This document shows, piece after piece, positions 7,427-16,099 of a DNA stretch of 64,000 bases (within the stretch, counting starts at the first letter, position 1; every line of letters begins with the position of its first letter). Source of the DNA: Chloroflexota bacterium (GTDB taxonomy: Bacteria; Chloroflexota; Dehalococcoidia; Tepidiformales; Tepidiformaceae); contig JACRBT010000004.1 in the NCBI GenBank assembly GCA_016234445.1, positions 248,001 to 312,000 of the forward strand, in the 5' to 3' direction. The notes under the pieces are model-generated. The model worked only from the letters and a program-made list of their open reading frames with translations. It did not search any database and was not told where the DNA came from. The position numbers and the translations under genes were made by a program.

Positions 7427-7710
7427 TCGAGCACCGCCCGGACGCGGAAGAAGCCGTCCTCCTGCTCGGGCGCGTTCTTCAGGATCTCGGCTCGCGGCAG
7501 CGACGATGCAACTTCGTCGGCCCGCATGACGTTGAAGAGAGGGAGAGGATGTGCCGTGGGTTCAACAGACCGGGTGTCGACCGCCGAAAGCGCGGAGAAG
7601 TGGTCAAGGATGCCGGAGAGCTGGTCCGCCAGGCGTTCCACCTCGGCCTCCGTGAGCGCAATCCGGGCCAATTTCGCGATGTGGAGGACGTCTTCCGGGG
7701 TGAGAGCCAT
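7423..7710 (-). CDS. gatC: Aspartyl/glutamyl-tRNA amidotransferase subunit C
   Basis: 95 residues, standard GatC size: '[44 protein letters not shown]' at the N-terminus and '[37 protein letters not shown]' at the C-terminus, the belt that clamps GatA and GatB. First gene of gatC-gatA, divergent from the penicillin-binding protein gene. A TACGCT hexamer lies seven bases before its ATG on the minus strand, so it may be close to leaderless. Confidence 0.93.
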   Translation of the reverse strand: [95 protein letters not shown]

Positions 7711-7772
7711 GCAGACGAGCGTACAACGACTCTCCCTTTACCGCGCGCATGGCCCGCAGATCCGGGACTTGC

Positions 7773-7778
7773 TACGCT
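7773..7778 (+). promoter_or_regulatory. Possible -10 box for the penicillin-binding protein transcript
   Basis: TACGCT eight bases before the ATG of a 21-codon upstream ORF; a twin TACGCT faces gatC on the other strand. Confidence 0.35.
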
Positions 7779-7786
7779 CGGAAGCA

Positions 7787-7852
7787 ATGGATCACCCCAC
7801 ACCGAAGTGGTCCCCGGCCCTGAGGAATGACACCTGCGGGGGCCGCGCGTGA
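7787..7852 (+). CDS. 21-codon upstream ORF overlapping the PBP start
   Basis: ATG immediately downstream of a -10-like box; its TGA (7850-7852) overlaps the GTG of the penicillin-binding protein gene in GTGA fashion, so ribosomes ending here could restart on the main gene. The sequence is not recognisable; it may act only as a coupling device. Confidence 0.4.
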   Translation: MDHPTPKWSPALRNDTCGGRA

Positions 7853-10800
7853 ACAGTGTCTACAAGCGCCGCCTCCTTCGCGCCCGGTCGCAACGGCGGC
7901 GCGGCGGCATGCCCTGGTGGCTGACGGGCCTGCTTGCCCTCTTCGCGCTCGGTTCGATCTGCGCCGCGGCCGCCATCGGCGCCGTCTTCGCGGTCTACCA
8001 GTCCTACGCGAAGGACTACGTCCCAATCGAGGACAAGCTCCGCCAGACGAACATCGGGCTCACCGAGATCTATGACCGCGGCGGCCCAACCTCCGGCGTC
8101 CTCCTCGGCTCGCTGACCAACTCCGACGCCCAGCTGCTGGAGCCCGTGCCCCTCGACCAGATCTCCCGGTGGGTCATCCAGGCGACGATCTCCACGGAAG
8201 ACAACAGCTTCGAGTCGAACCCCGGGATCAACCTCCGGGGGCTCGCGCGCGCGGCCTGGGAAAACTACACCCAGGGCGGGATCGGCTCGGGCACGGGCGG
8301 CTCGTCGATCACCCAGCAGCTCATCAAGAACGTCTACATCTGCCCCAACATCGGCGACGAGCACACCCGCTGCGTCACCGCCGCCCGGACGATCGACCGC
8401 AAGCTCCGCGAAATCACCTACGCCCTCGAACTGGAGAAGGACTACACCAAGGACGAGATCCTGACCTGGTACCTGAACCAGATCTCCTACGCCGACCGCT
8501 ACGTGGGCATCCAGGCCGCTGCCCAGGGCTACTTCCGCAAAGACGCCGCCGACCTGACCCTCGGCGAAGCGGCCCTGCTCGCCGGAGTCCCCGCCTTCCC
8601 CACGGAATACCATCCCCGGCTCAACTGCGTGATCGACAAAGAGGACCCCGAAGGCAAGGCCTGCGTCGTCGACGGGCTTGGCCGGACGGTGGTGGGCGGC
8701 AAGGCCAAGCAGCGCCAGGAGGACGTCCTCGACCTGATGGTGCGCCACGGCCGCGCCACCCGAGAAGAAGCAGACGCCGCCAGGTCCGAGGACATCCGTG
8801 TCTACGGGACCACCAACCCGATCAAGTCCGCCGCCTTCATCGACAACCAGGTGGAGCCTCGGCTGGTGCGCATGTGCGAAGCGGGCTGGTTGCCCAAGAT
8901 CGAAGGCTCCACCGACTGCTCCGCCAGCGTCCACGCGGCCGGCTACCGGGTGACCACCACGCTCGACTGGAAGGCCACCGAGCGCGCGACCCAGCTCATC
9001 CAGGAGTGGATAGCGGACGGCGAGGCCAAGAAGTGCGAGTGCCACAACGCCGCCATCGTCACGATCGAGCCGAGCACGGGGCAGGTGACCGTCTACGCAC
9101 CGAACCGGAACCCGAAGGAAGTGCTCGACGAACGCATCGCCGGGGACGTGGACCAGCTCACCGAGATCAACCAGCCCGGGTCGTCGTTCAAGCCGGCCGT
9201 CTACCTCACCTGGTTCGACGTCCTTGGGAAGGCGCCACTCAACATCTTCTGGGACACGAGCCCGTTGACGATCGAAGGCGTCGCGATCACAAACCCGCGC
9301 TCCGACGTTGGCTACGAAGGCGCCGGCCTGATCTCCGCGCGGGCTGCCCTTGGCGGCTCGCAGAACGTCGGCGCCTTCCGGGCAGCGCAGGAAGCGGGCG
9401 TCGATAACGTCATCGAGATGGCGAAGAAGCTGGGCATCACCACCCTCCAGCAGTACTTCGACCCCACCTGGAGCTCGCACGCCGACGTGACCTACGGCGC
9501 TTCGATCGCCACCGGGGGCGCGAACATCCGGGCCATCGACATGGCCTACATGAACTCCGTCTTCGCCAACATGGGCGCGATGGTGGGGGTCGAGACGCTC
9601 GCGAAGACCATCGACCCGAAGGACCTGAAGAGCCTCTTCAACTCCGAGGGCGCCGAGTACGACCGCGCCTACAAGCAGTACCAGGACTTCAACCGCGGCC
9701 ACCTCCGCCTGCCCGGGACCCGGGAGCTGGACCCGATCGTCGTCCTCCAGGTGCAGGACATCGACGGCAACGTGCTCTTCACCCAGGGCGAACCCCAGCG
9801 CCGGCAGGTCGTGGACGCGGGCTCGGTGTGGCTGCTCAACTCGATCATCTCCGACTGCACGTCGCGTTTCATCATCTGGGGCTGCGGAGGTAGCAACGAC
9901 GACCTCCGCCTCGACTCCTTTGTCGATGGCGTCAAGATCCCGACGGGCGTCAAGACCGGCACCCAGCAAGGCTTCAAGAGCGCCGCAGCCACGCTCGAGA
10001 CTTGGACGAACGGGTACTCCCGCTATGCGGCCACCGCCCTCTGGGTGGGCAACGCCAACAACGATGAAGTGCGCGACGGCCCCGGCGCCGACTATGCCAC
10101 CGCCAACACGACGGTCCGCCTCTTCAAGAACTGGATGGGCGAATACCACGCCATGCTCAAAGCGCAGGGAGTCTTCACCACGCCGGAAGGCTTCGACTCG
10201 CTGAGGCCGAAGAACGTGGCGCTGACCGATGTCGAGACGCCGGCGACCGACCGCATATACACGAACAATGGCAAGGACCCCCCCAAGTTCTGTGAACAGA
10301 CCGCGCGGGGATGGGTGCGCACCGACGTCCCCTTCAAGAGCGACTGCGAAGCCAAGGACATCGACAGCCGCAACGGGCTCCTCGCCAGCGACCAGACCCC
10401 CGCCCAGTTCCGGGTCAGCAAGAAGTTCGTGAAGCTGCCGGGCTTCAAGGCGGACCTCGCCCAGGAGCTGGCGAAGAAGACCCACATCCCCATCGTCCCG
10501 ACCGAAAAGAGCACGGGGCAGGTGGCGCTCGCGATCACGAATCCGACGAACGGCAAGACGATCACGGCCAACTCGGACGTCGTCGGCAGCGTCCAGACGA
10601 GCAACGTGAAGGCATGGAAGCTGGAGATCGGCGCCGGGAGCAATCCGACGGAGTGGAAAACGATCGGCACCGGGACCACACGCGTCCAGAACGTCGTCCT
10701 CGGCACGATCGACCTGAAGGACCTCAAGGACGGCGTCTACACCATCCGGCTGACGGCCGAGGACGCGGTCGTGGTGGGCCTCTCCACGTCGGTGACGGTC

Positions 10801-10884
10801 AACGTCAAGAAGGGGCCTGGCACGCCAACTCCGACCGGGACGATAACGCCGTCGCCCTCACCATCGGCCACGCCCACGCCTTAG
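7849..10884 (+). CDS. Class A penicillin-binding protein (bifunctional transglycosylase/transpeptidase)
   Basis: 1011 residues. One N-terminal transmembrane helix (~24-48) anchors the enzyme; glycosyltransferase family 51 domain (~80-260) with 'STEDNSFESNPG' and 'GGSSITQQLIKN'; transpeptidase domain (~400-720) with SSFK (S445, K448), SQN (504-506) and KTGT (702-705), so the acyl-enzyme triad is complete. In the GT51 motif EDxxFxxHxG the His is Asn. After ~870 comes an Ig-like extracellular domain and a low-complexity TPTP/PSPS tail. Polymerises and crosslinks peptidoglycan outside the membrane. GTG start after a GCGGGGG site; coupled to a 21-codon upstream ORF. Confidence 0.92.
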   Translation: MNSVYKRRLLRARSQRRRGGMPWWLTGLLALFALGSICAAAAIGAVFAVYQSYAKDYVPIEDKLRQTNIGLTEIYDRGGPTSGVLLGSLTNSDAQLLEPVPLDQISRWVIQATISTEDNSFESNPGINLRGLARAAWENYTQGGIGSGTGGSSITQQLIKNVYICPNIGDEHTRCVTAARTIDRKLREITYALELEKDYTKDEILTWYLNQISYADRYVGIQAAAQGYFRKDAADLTLGEAALLAGVPAFPTEYHPRLNCVIDKEDPEGKACVVDGLGRTVVGGKAKQRQEDVLDLMVRHGRATREEADAARSEDIRVYGTTNPIKSAAFIDNQVEPRLVRMCEAGWLPKIEGSTDCSASVHAAGYRVTTTLDWKATERATQLIQEWIADGEAKKCECHNAAIVTIEPSTGQVTVYAPNRNPKEVLDERIAGDVDQLTEINQPGSSFKPAVYLTWFDVLGKAPLNIFWDTSPLTIEGVAITNPRSDVGYEGAGLISARAALGGSQNVGAFRAAQEAGVDNVIEMAKKLGITTLQQYFDPTWSSHADVTYGASIATGGANIRAIDMAYMNSVFANMGAMVGVETLAKTIDPKDLKSLFNSEGAEYDRAYKQYQDFNRGHLRLPGTRELDPIVVLQVQDIDGNVLFTQGEPQRRQVVDAGSVWLLNSIISDCTSRFIIWGCGGSNDDLRLDSFVDGVKIPTGVKTGTQQGFKSAAATLETWTNGYSRYAATALWVGNANNDEVRDGPGADYATANTTVRLFKNWMGEYHAMLKAQGVFTTPEGFDSLRPKNVALTDVETPATDRIYTNNGKDPPKFCEQTARGWVRTDVPFKSDCEAKDIDSRNGLLASDQTPAQFRVSKKFVKLPGFKADLAQELAKKTHIPIVPTEKSTGQVALAITNPTNGKTITANSDVVGSVQTSNVKAWKLEIGAGSNPTEWKTIGTGTTRVQNVVLGTIDLKDLKDGVYTIRLTAEDAVVVGLSTSVTVNVKKGPGTPTPTGTITPSPSPSATPTP

Positions 10885-11798
10885 CGGAAGCGGAAGCCTT
10901 CCTGGAGCCCGGCGGCGGCCGCCCACTCGCCCGCGCTGGTCTTCTTGCCGCCTTCCGGCTGCACCCGGAGCACACGAAGGACGCCGCCGTTGAGCCTGAC
11001 CGTGACGCCATCGCCATCCACGGCGAGGACGCGGCCGGGCATCCCCGGGGCGTGGTCGCCCGTCAGGCGGGAGTCGAAGATCCGCAGTTTCGCGCCGCCG
11101 AAGGTCGTCCAGGCGCCCGGCTGCGGGTTGCACCCGCGGATGCGCGCGTAGACCTGGTTCGCGGGTTCGTACCAGCGAATTTCGCCGTGGTGGTCGGCAC
11201 AGGGCGGTTCGTAGGTGGCCATGGCGTGGTCCTGGGCGTCGTGCGGCTCTTTCCCGGCCGCCACAAGCGCAACCGACTCGGCCACGGCGTCGATGCCCAT
11301 CGGGAAAAGCTTCTCAAAGTAGAGCGAACCAACCGTGTCGTCGGGGCCGATTGGGCAGCGCTTCTGGAGGAGGATCGGCCCGGTGTCGATGCCCCTGTCG
11401 GGCCAGAACATCGTCAGGCCGGTTTCGGCGTCGCCGTTGATGATCGCCCAGTTGATGGCTGAGCTCCCGCGGTGCAGCGGCAGCAGGCTCGGGTGGTACT
11501 GGACCGTCCCCTTCGGCGGGAGTCCAAAGACCCCGTCCGGCAGGATCTCCGTGACGAAGGCCATCACGCAGAGGTCGCCGGCCAGCGCTGCCCACCGCGA
11601 AAGGCCCTCGGGAGACTTCAACGAGGCGGTGTCGAGCAGGGCGATGCCCGCTTCCTCCGCCGCCTTCCAGAGCGGGTCGGGGCGGGCCGGGTCACGCGGC
11701 GCGGGGGCGCTGATTCCGACAATCTCGACTCCCTCGGCCTGGAGGCGGCGGAGTGCCGCTTCACCGAACGCTGCCTGGCCAATCATCGACACGCGCAT
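10881..11798 (-). CDS. Methionyl-tRNA formyltransferase-family protein
   Basis: 305 residues with the formyltransferase catalytic core, 'QYHPSLLPLHRGSSAINWAIINGD' containing the HxSLLP motif and the downstream Asp of 'TGLTMFWPDRGIDTGPIL', then a C-terminal Fmt-type domain ('RIRGCNPQPGAWTTFGGAKLRIF'). Length matches Fmt. The 'RGSSAINW' version of the motif is closer to the hydrolase/transferase half of 10-formyltetrahydrofolate dehydrogenases than to classical Fmt, so it could be a 10-formyl-THF-dependent transferase with another acceptor. ATG chosen with GGGGAG ten bases upstream. Converges on the PBP gene with a 4-base overlap. Confidence 0.75.
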   Translation of the reverse strand: MRVSMIGQAAFGEAALRRLQAEGVEIVGISAPAPRDPARPDPLWKAAEEAGIALLDTASLKSPEGLSRWAALAGDLCVMAFVTEILPDGVFGLPPKGTVQYHPSLLPLHRGSSAINWAIINGDAETGLTMFWPDRGIDTGPILLQKRCPIGPDDTVGSLYFEKLFPMGIDAVAESVALVAAGKEPHDAQDHAMATYEPPCADHHGEIRWYEPANQVYARIRGCNPQPGAWTTFGGAKLRIFDSRLTGDHAPGMPGRVLAVDGDGVTVRLNGGVLRVLRVQPEGGKKTSAGEWAAAAGLQEGFRFR

Positions 11799-11910
11799 GC
11801 TCGTTCTCCCCGGCGGATTGCACCCGGAGTGTAGCGCACCGGCAGGCTTCGGCCCCGGCCGTGACGGGCGCCGGGAGGGCCGCTTGTTCGCCCCGCGCGA
11901 AAGATCCTGA

Positions 11911-11916
11911 TACAAT
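11911..11916 (+). promoter_or_regulatory. Extended -10 promoter of acyl-CoA dehydrogenase gene
   Basis: TGATACAAT (TG, one base, TACAAT). The 5' leader contains a GCGCCCGC/GCGGGCG inverted repeat and a GAAAGGGA ribosome site. Confidence 0.55.
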
Positions 11917-11978
11917 CCCGCCGCAATCTAAGAGCGCCCGCGGGGCGGGCGAACCACCACGAAAGGGACTGACGCCGC

Positions 11979-13091
11979 ATGGACCTCGGCCTTAGCGAAG
12001 AGCAAGAGCTGCTCAAGAACTCCGCCCGCGAATTCCTCGAGAAGGAATGCCCCGAAGAACACGTCCGCGCCATGGAAGAGGACGAAAAGGGCTACAGCCC
12101 GGCGCTCTGGAAGAAGATGGCCGACCTCGGCTGGCAGGGCCTCATGATCCCCGAGGCCAACGGCGGCGCCGGCTTCTCCTTCCTCGACCTCTGCGTCCTC
12201 ATCGAAGAGTGCGGCCGCGCCCTCCTGCCCGGGCCGTTCATCCCGAACCAGTTCGCCGCCGCCCAGATCATCAACGCCGGCACCGACGCCCAGAAGGCGA
12301 AGTACCTGCCCAAGATCGCCGACGGCAGCGCCATCCACACCTACGCGGTCACCGAAGCGAGCGGCCGCTGGGACATGGACGGCATCCAGATGAAGGCGAC
12401 CGCCAGCGGCAGCGACTTCGTCCTCAACGGCACGAAGCTCTTCGTCCCGGACGCGCACGTCGCCGACTACCTGAACGTCGTCGCTCGCAAGCCCGATGGC
12501 AGCACGGCCGTCTTCATCGTCCCGCGCGCGCAGCCCGGGATCACGGTGACCGTCCTCAAGACCATCGCCAGCGACAAGCAGGCCGAGGTCGTCTTCAAGG
12601 ACGTGAAGGTCGCCGCCGCGGACGTCATGACCGCCGCCAGCCCGAAGGTCGTTTCGCACATCCGGAACATGGCCATGAACATGGAGTGCGCCTATCTCGT
12701 CGGTCTCGCCCAGCGCGACTTCGAGATCTCGGTGAACTACGCCAAGGAGCGCGTCCAGTTCGGCCGGCCCATCGGCTCGTTCCAGGCCATCCAGCACAAG
12801 GCCGCCGACATGGTGACCGACGTCGATGGCATGCGGTTCATCATGTACAAGGCTGCCTGGGCGACGAGCGAGAACGAAGATTCGCAGGACATGGACACGG
12901 CGATGGCGAAAGCCTGGTGCAGCGACGCCAGCCGCCGGGTCGTGGCCCACGGCCAGCAGATCCATGGTGGCATCGGCTTCACCAAGGACTACATCATCCA
13001 GCTGTTCTTCCGCCGCCAGAAGCGGGCGGAACTCTTCTGGGGCGACGGCGACTTCCACCGCGAGCGCGTCGCGCAGATGCTCGAGATCTAG
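11979..13091 (+). CDS. Acyl-CoA dehydrogenase
   Basis: 370 residues with the three-part acyl-CoA dehydrogenase fold: N-terminal helices (1-~115), a central beta barrel with 'YAVTEASGRWDM', and a C-terminal helical domain with 'RVQFGRPIGSFQAIQHKAADM' and 'HGQQIHGGIGFTKDY'. FAD-dependent oxidation of an acyl-CoA to the 2-enoyl-CoA. The central region lacks the usual 'A.TEP.AGSD' wording, so its chain-length class is unclear; this form is common in actinobacterial and Chloroflexi lipid or steroid gene sets. Monocistronic: its own promoter and a strong terminator flank it. Confidence 0.88.
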   Translation: MDLGLSEEQELLKNSAREFLEKECPEEHVRAMEEDEKGYSPALWKKMADLGWQGLMIPEANGGAGFSFLDLCVLIEECGRALLPGPFIPNQFAAAQIINAGTDAQKAKYLPKIADGSAIHTYAVTEASGRWDMDGIQMKATASGSDFVLNGTKLFVPDAHVADYLNVVARKPDGSTAVFIVPRAQPGITVTVLKTIASDKQAEVVFKDVKVAAADVMTAASPKVVSHIRNMAMNMECAYLVGLAQRDFEISVNYAKERVQFGRPIGSFQAIQHKAADMVTDVDGMRFIMYKAAWATSENEDSQDMDTAMAKAWCSDASRRVVAHGQQIHGGIGFTKDYIIQLFFRRQKRAELFWGDGDFHRERVAQMLEI

Positions 13092-13117
13092 TTTCAGGCG
13101 CTCGAAAGACCACGAAA

Positions 13118-13149
13118 GAGGCGGCTCGCAAGGGCCGCCTCCTTCTTTG
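13118..13149 (+). terminator. Terminator after acyl-CoA dehydrogenase
   Basis: GAGGCGGC / GCCGCCTC 8-bp stem with an 8-base loop followed by CTTCTTT. Confidence 0.8.
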
Positions 13150-13228
13150 CCCGGGAAAGAGTGAGCGGCCTCGCTTTACTTGCCGACGCAGATAGCCGTT
13201 AATTCACAAAGACAACGAGGAGGGACTC

Positions 13229-13765
13229 TTGGATACGAAGCATTTCCGAAGGTGGGCGCTGATTCTGCCCGCGATGCTCGCCGTCGTGGCCGCGTTCGCG
13301 CTGGTCGCATGTGGCGGCGATGACGACGACGACGACACCGGCGGGTCGGGTGGCGACACCGGCGGCAACGTCCAGACCGGCAGCGACGAGAAATACGTCG
13401 GACAGATCTGCAAGGCCATGAAGACGTTCACCACCAGCCTCGACGCGGCGACCAAGGACCTCTCGTCCGCGTCCAACGGCGATGTCGACAAGCTCCTGGA
13501 GAAGATGGCGGCGCCGTTCGATCAGCTCGCGAAGGACTTTGGTAAGGCCAACCCGCCCAAGGACATGAAGGACTGGCACGTGGCCGCCACGAAAGCGCTC
13601 CAGGACATTGCGAAGTCACTGAAGGACGCAAAGGGGCTCGACGCGCTCGACGCGTTGGGCGAGGACCCGTTCCCCGAGCCTCCTGCGGGCGTGGAGGAGC
13701 GGCTGAGCAAGCTCGCGGACAACAACGCCGACTGCAAGGCCGCACAGTTCGACTTCGGCGAGTAG
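13229..13765 (+). CDS. Putative secreted lipoprotein, function unknown
   Basis: 178 residues from a TTG start with GAGGAGGG just upstream. Signal peptide ends in a lipobox-like LVAC (Cys at ~28), followed by an Asp/Gly-rich flexible linker with seven consecutive Asp. The mature part is helical: 'YVGQICKAMKTFTTSLDAATKDLSS...', an amphipathic Lys/Ala/Asp-rich pattern, with two more Cys (residues ~55 and ~171). Likely outside the membrane, lipid-anchored. No family recognised. Own terminator downstream. Confidence 0.65.
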   Translation: MDTKHFRRWALILPAMLAVVAAFALVACGGDDDDDDTGGSGGDTGGNVQTGSDEKYVGQICKAMKTFTTSLDAATKDLSSASNGDVDKLLEKMAAPFDQLAKDFGKANPPKDMKDWHVAATKALQDIAKSLKDAKGLDALDALGEDPFPEPPAGVEERLSKLADNNADCKAAQFDFGE

Positions 13766-13795
13766 GCGAAGCCAGACCAGCGCAACGACACTCGA

Positions 13796-13826
13796 GAGAG
13801 GCGGCGGGAACCCTGCCGCCTCTCTT
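13796..13826 (+). terminator. Terminator after lipoprotein gene
   Basis: Perfect 10-bp stem GAGAGGCGGC / GCCGCCTCTC with a 9-base loop, followed by TT. Confidence 0.8.
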
Positions 13827-13976
13827 CATGTCTGCCCCCGCAACAGCGAAGGGAATGTAGGGCCCGGTGTCCCGCGGGTTCTGCCCCGATCGGCCGCGTT
13901 GTGTAGGGAGCCTTCCTCCTACCGTTGCTTGCGAGGCGCCCGGAGCACGGCGCCGGAAGGTTGAGCGGAGGCTGTC

Positions 13977-15746
13977 ATGCGATTCTCCCTGGGCGGGCTC
14001 GTGGCCCTGGCGATCATTGCGGGGACGCTCCTGGTGGCGGGCCCGGGCGGACATGGTTTCGCCGCGGGCGGCGAACGGCTGCCCGGCACGGTCCTCGTCC
14101 TGCGGGAAGGCCCCGGCGAGGCGGGGACGTACATCCCGCCCCAGCCACCTCCTTCCGCCCCCGGCGTGGCTCCACAGGCCGCGGGAGCGACGGTCGTCGT
14201 GAACTACACCGGCTTCACTCCCGAGGCGCAGGCGGCGTTCCAATACGCCGTCGACATCTGGAAGGCCCGCCTTACTTCGCCGGTCACCATAGTCGTCGAC
14301 GCAACGTGGGAGCCCCTGACGACGGGGACGCTCGGGTCGGCGAAGGCTGCGAGCTTGCGGCGAAACTTCACCAACGCCCCGAGAACGAACACCTGGTACC
14401 CCATCGCCCTCGCCAACAAGTTCGCGGGGACCGACATCGACGACACGGAATCGGACATCGAGGCTTCGTTCAACAGCACCAAGAGCAACTGGTACTTCGG
14501 CACCGACGGCAACACCCCGGTCGGGACGCACGACCTCGTGACGGTCGTCCTCCACGAACTTGGCCACGGGCTCGGCTTCAGCGATTCGATGGTGATGATC
14601 GGCACGATCGGGCGGTGGCAGAACGGGAACGTGACCACCACGCCGGTCGCGCCGAAGGTCTATGACCTCCTGCTCTACAACGGCAGCGGGCAACAGCTGG
14701 TGACTTCTTTCGGCACGGGGACCACCGCCCTCGGTTCGCAGCTGACCAGCGACAACCTCTTCCTCGACGGGCCGAAGATCCGGGCGGCAAACGGAGGCGC
14801 CCCCGCGAAGGTCTACGCCCCCACCTACTTCGAAGAGGGCAGCAGCATCGGGCACCTCGACGAGACAGCGTTCCCGGCCGGTGACCCGAACTCACTCATG
14901 ACCCCCATGCTCGATCGTGCGGAGGCGATCCACGATCCCGGCGCCATCGCGATGGCCGCTCTCGAAGAGACGGGCTGGTCGGTGCCGGAACCGCCGCCAA
15001 CGCCTCATCCCGTCTACGCCAACCGGGGGCTCGCCCCGCTCGCCGCCAAGGACACCTCCGGTGGCCCCGCGCCGGCCACTCCGACGATCCCCGGCGCCCC
15101 CACCGCGACCGCCACGAAGACAGCCACGAAGACGCCGACGCCCCCGTCAACGCTCCCGCCGGGCGGGGCCGTCACCCTCCAACACGTCGCCTGGTGGACC
15201 AACTCGCTGGGCTCGATCTACGTCCACGGCGAAGCCGTCAACGGGCTGGGGCACCCCATCTCGTTCGTGAAGGTCACTGCCAGCTACTGGAACGCCGCGA
15301 ACCAGCTCCTCGGGACGGAATACGGCTACGCGGGGCTCACGACCATCCCCGGGGGCGCGGACTCGGTCTTCACGATCCTCAAGACCAACCCATGGGCCGG
15401 GATCCACCACGTGACCGTCGGGGTCACAAGCTACACCGACCCCGCATCGGCGTCCTACCCGCCAGTCACCGGCCTGGTGGCGAATGTGACAAACCAGTAC
15501 ACGGACTCGATCGGCTGGCTCCACCTGGTGGGCACTGTGACGAACACCTCCGGCAACACCTACAAGTGGGTGCAGCCCTACGCGGGCTTCTACAACAGCG
15601 CCGGGGACGTTGTCCGCGCCTTCTTCGACTACACCGACCCGACAACGCTCGCGCCGGGCCAGTCCGGGACGTTCGACATCAGCGTCTCCGCCAGCGGGAC
15701 CGGGATCGTCTCCTATCGCATCTGGGTCGACGGCGACTGGCCGTAG
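13977..15746 (+). CDS. Secreted zinc metalloprotease (matrixin-like) with two C-terminal beta domains
   Basis: 589 residues. Signal peptide (1-~30), short proregion, then a metzincin-type catalytic domain with HELGHGLGF at 193-201 (zinc His193, His197; catalytic Glu194) and a later 'SLMTPML' that can serve as the Met-turn. After a Pro/Thr/Lys low-complexity linker (~360-395) come two related beta-sandwich domains ('LGSIYVHGEAVNGLGHPISFVKVTASYWNAANQLLG' and 'IGWLHLVGTVTNTSGNTYKWVQPYAGFYNSAG') resembling FxLYD domains. Lacks the third zinc His of the strict HExxHxxGxxH motif at the usual spot, so the third ligand is uncertain. GGAGG site before ATG. Confidence 0.8.
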   Translation: MRFSLGGLVALAIIAGTLLVAGPGGHGFAAGGERLPGTVLVLREGPGEAGTYIPPQPPPSAPGVAPQAAGATVVVNYTGFTPEAQAAFQYAVDIWKARLTSPVTIVVDATWEPLTTGTLGSAKAASLRRNFTNAPRTNTWYPIALANKFAGTDIDDTESDIEASFNSTKSNWYFGTDGNTPVGTHDLVTVVLHELGHGLGFSDSMVMIGTIGRWQNGNVTTTPVAPKVYDLLLYNGSGQQLVTSFGTGTTALGSQLTSDNLFLDGPKIRAANGGAPAKVYAPTYFEEGSSIGHLDETAFPAGDPNSLMTPMLDRAEAIHDPGAIAMAALEETGWSVPEPPPTPHPVYANRGLAPLAAKDTSGGPAPATPTIPGAPTATATKTATKTPTPPSTLPPGGAVTLQHVAWWTNSLGSIYVHGEAVNGLGHPISFVKVTASYWNAANQLLGTEYGYAGLTTIPGGADSVFTILKTNPWAGIHHVTVGVTSYTDPASASYPPVTGLVANVTNQYTDSIGWLHLVGTVTNTSGNTYKWVQPYAGFYNSAGDVVRAFFDYTDPTTLAPGQSGTFDISVSASGTGIVSYRIWVDGDWP

Positions 15747-15764
15747 GATCGAGCGCGCGCCGGT

Positions 15765-16064
15765 CTAGTGAGAGTGGCCGCCGGGGCCGTGGCTGTGACC
15801 GCCGGGGCCATGCGAATGGCCGTGGCCGTGGCCACCGAAGTCGGCGGTGTCCATTCCGCCATCGTCGCCGCCCTCCGAATCCCAGGGCGCAGGGCCGTCG
15901 CCCACGCCTTCCGCGGCGCGGCCAGTCACCGCGAACCCGCCGATGACTTTCTGGGCCTGCTTCCCGCATTTCGAGCAGGGGATGAACTGGAGGACGTCAG
16001 ACATGGGCATGCGCTTCTCGGTGCGCGTGCCGCACTTCGGGCAGGAGTATTCATAGAGAGCCAT
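15765..16064 (-). CDS. FmdB-family zinc ribbon protein with histidine-rich tail
   Basis: 99 residues. N-terminal FmdB/CxxC_CXXC_SSSS zinc ribbon: 'MALYEYSCPKCGTRTEKRMPMSD' and 'IPCSKCGKQAQKVIGG' give the two CxxC knuckles. The last ~35 residues are a Gly/His repeat with alternating HGH and HSHGPGG units, eleven or so His, suited to binding nickel, zinc or cobalt. Probably a cytoplasmic regulator or metal handler. Its ATG has no Shine-Dalgarno site but a promoter with correctly spaced boxes places the transcript start on the ATG (leaderless). Confidence 0.8.
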   Translation of the reverse strand: MALYEYSCPKCGTRTEKRMPMSDVLQFIPCSKCGKQAQKVIGGFAVTGRAAEGVGDGPAPWDSEGGDDGGMDTADFGGHGHGHSHGPGGHSHGPGGHSH

Positions 16065-16070
16065 GGGCCG

Positions 16071-16099
16071 ATCGTCGGCGGCGCGGGCGCGAGGGTCAA
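16071..16099 (-). promoter_or_regulatory. Leaderless promoter of the FmdB gene
   Basis: -35 TTGACC (16094-16099), 17-base spacer, -10 GACGAT (16071-16076), six bases, ATG. The -35 box overlaps the stop codon of the upstream MaoC-like gene. Confidence 0.6.
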
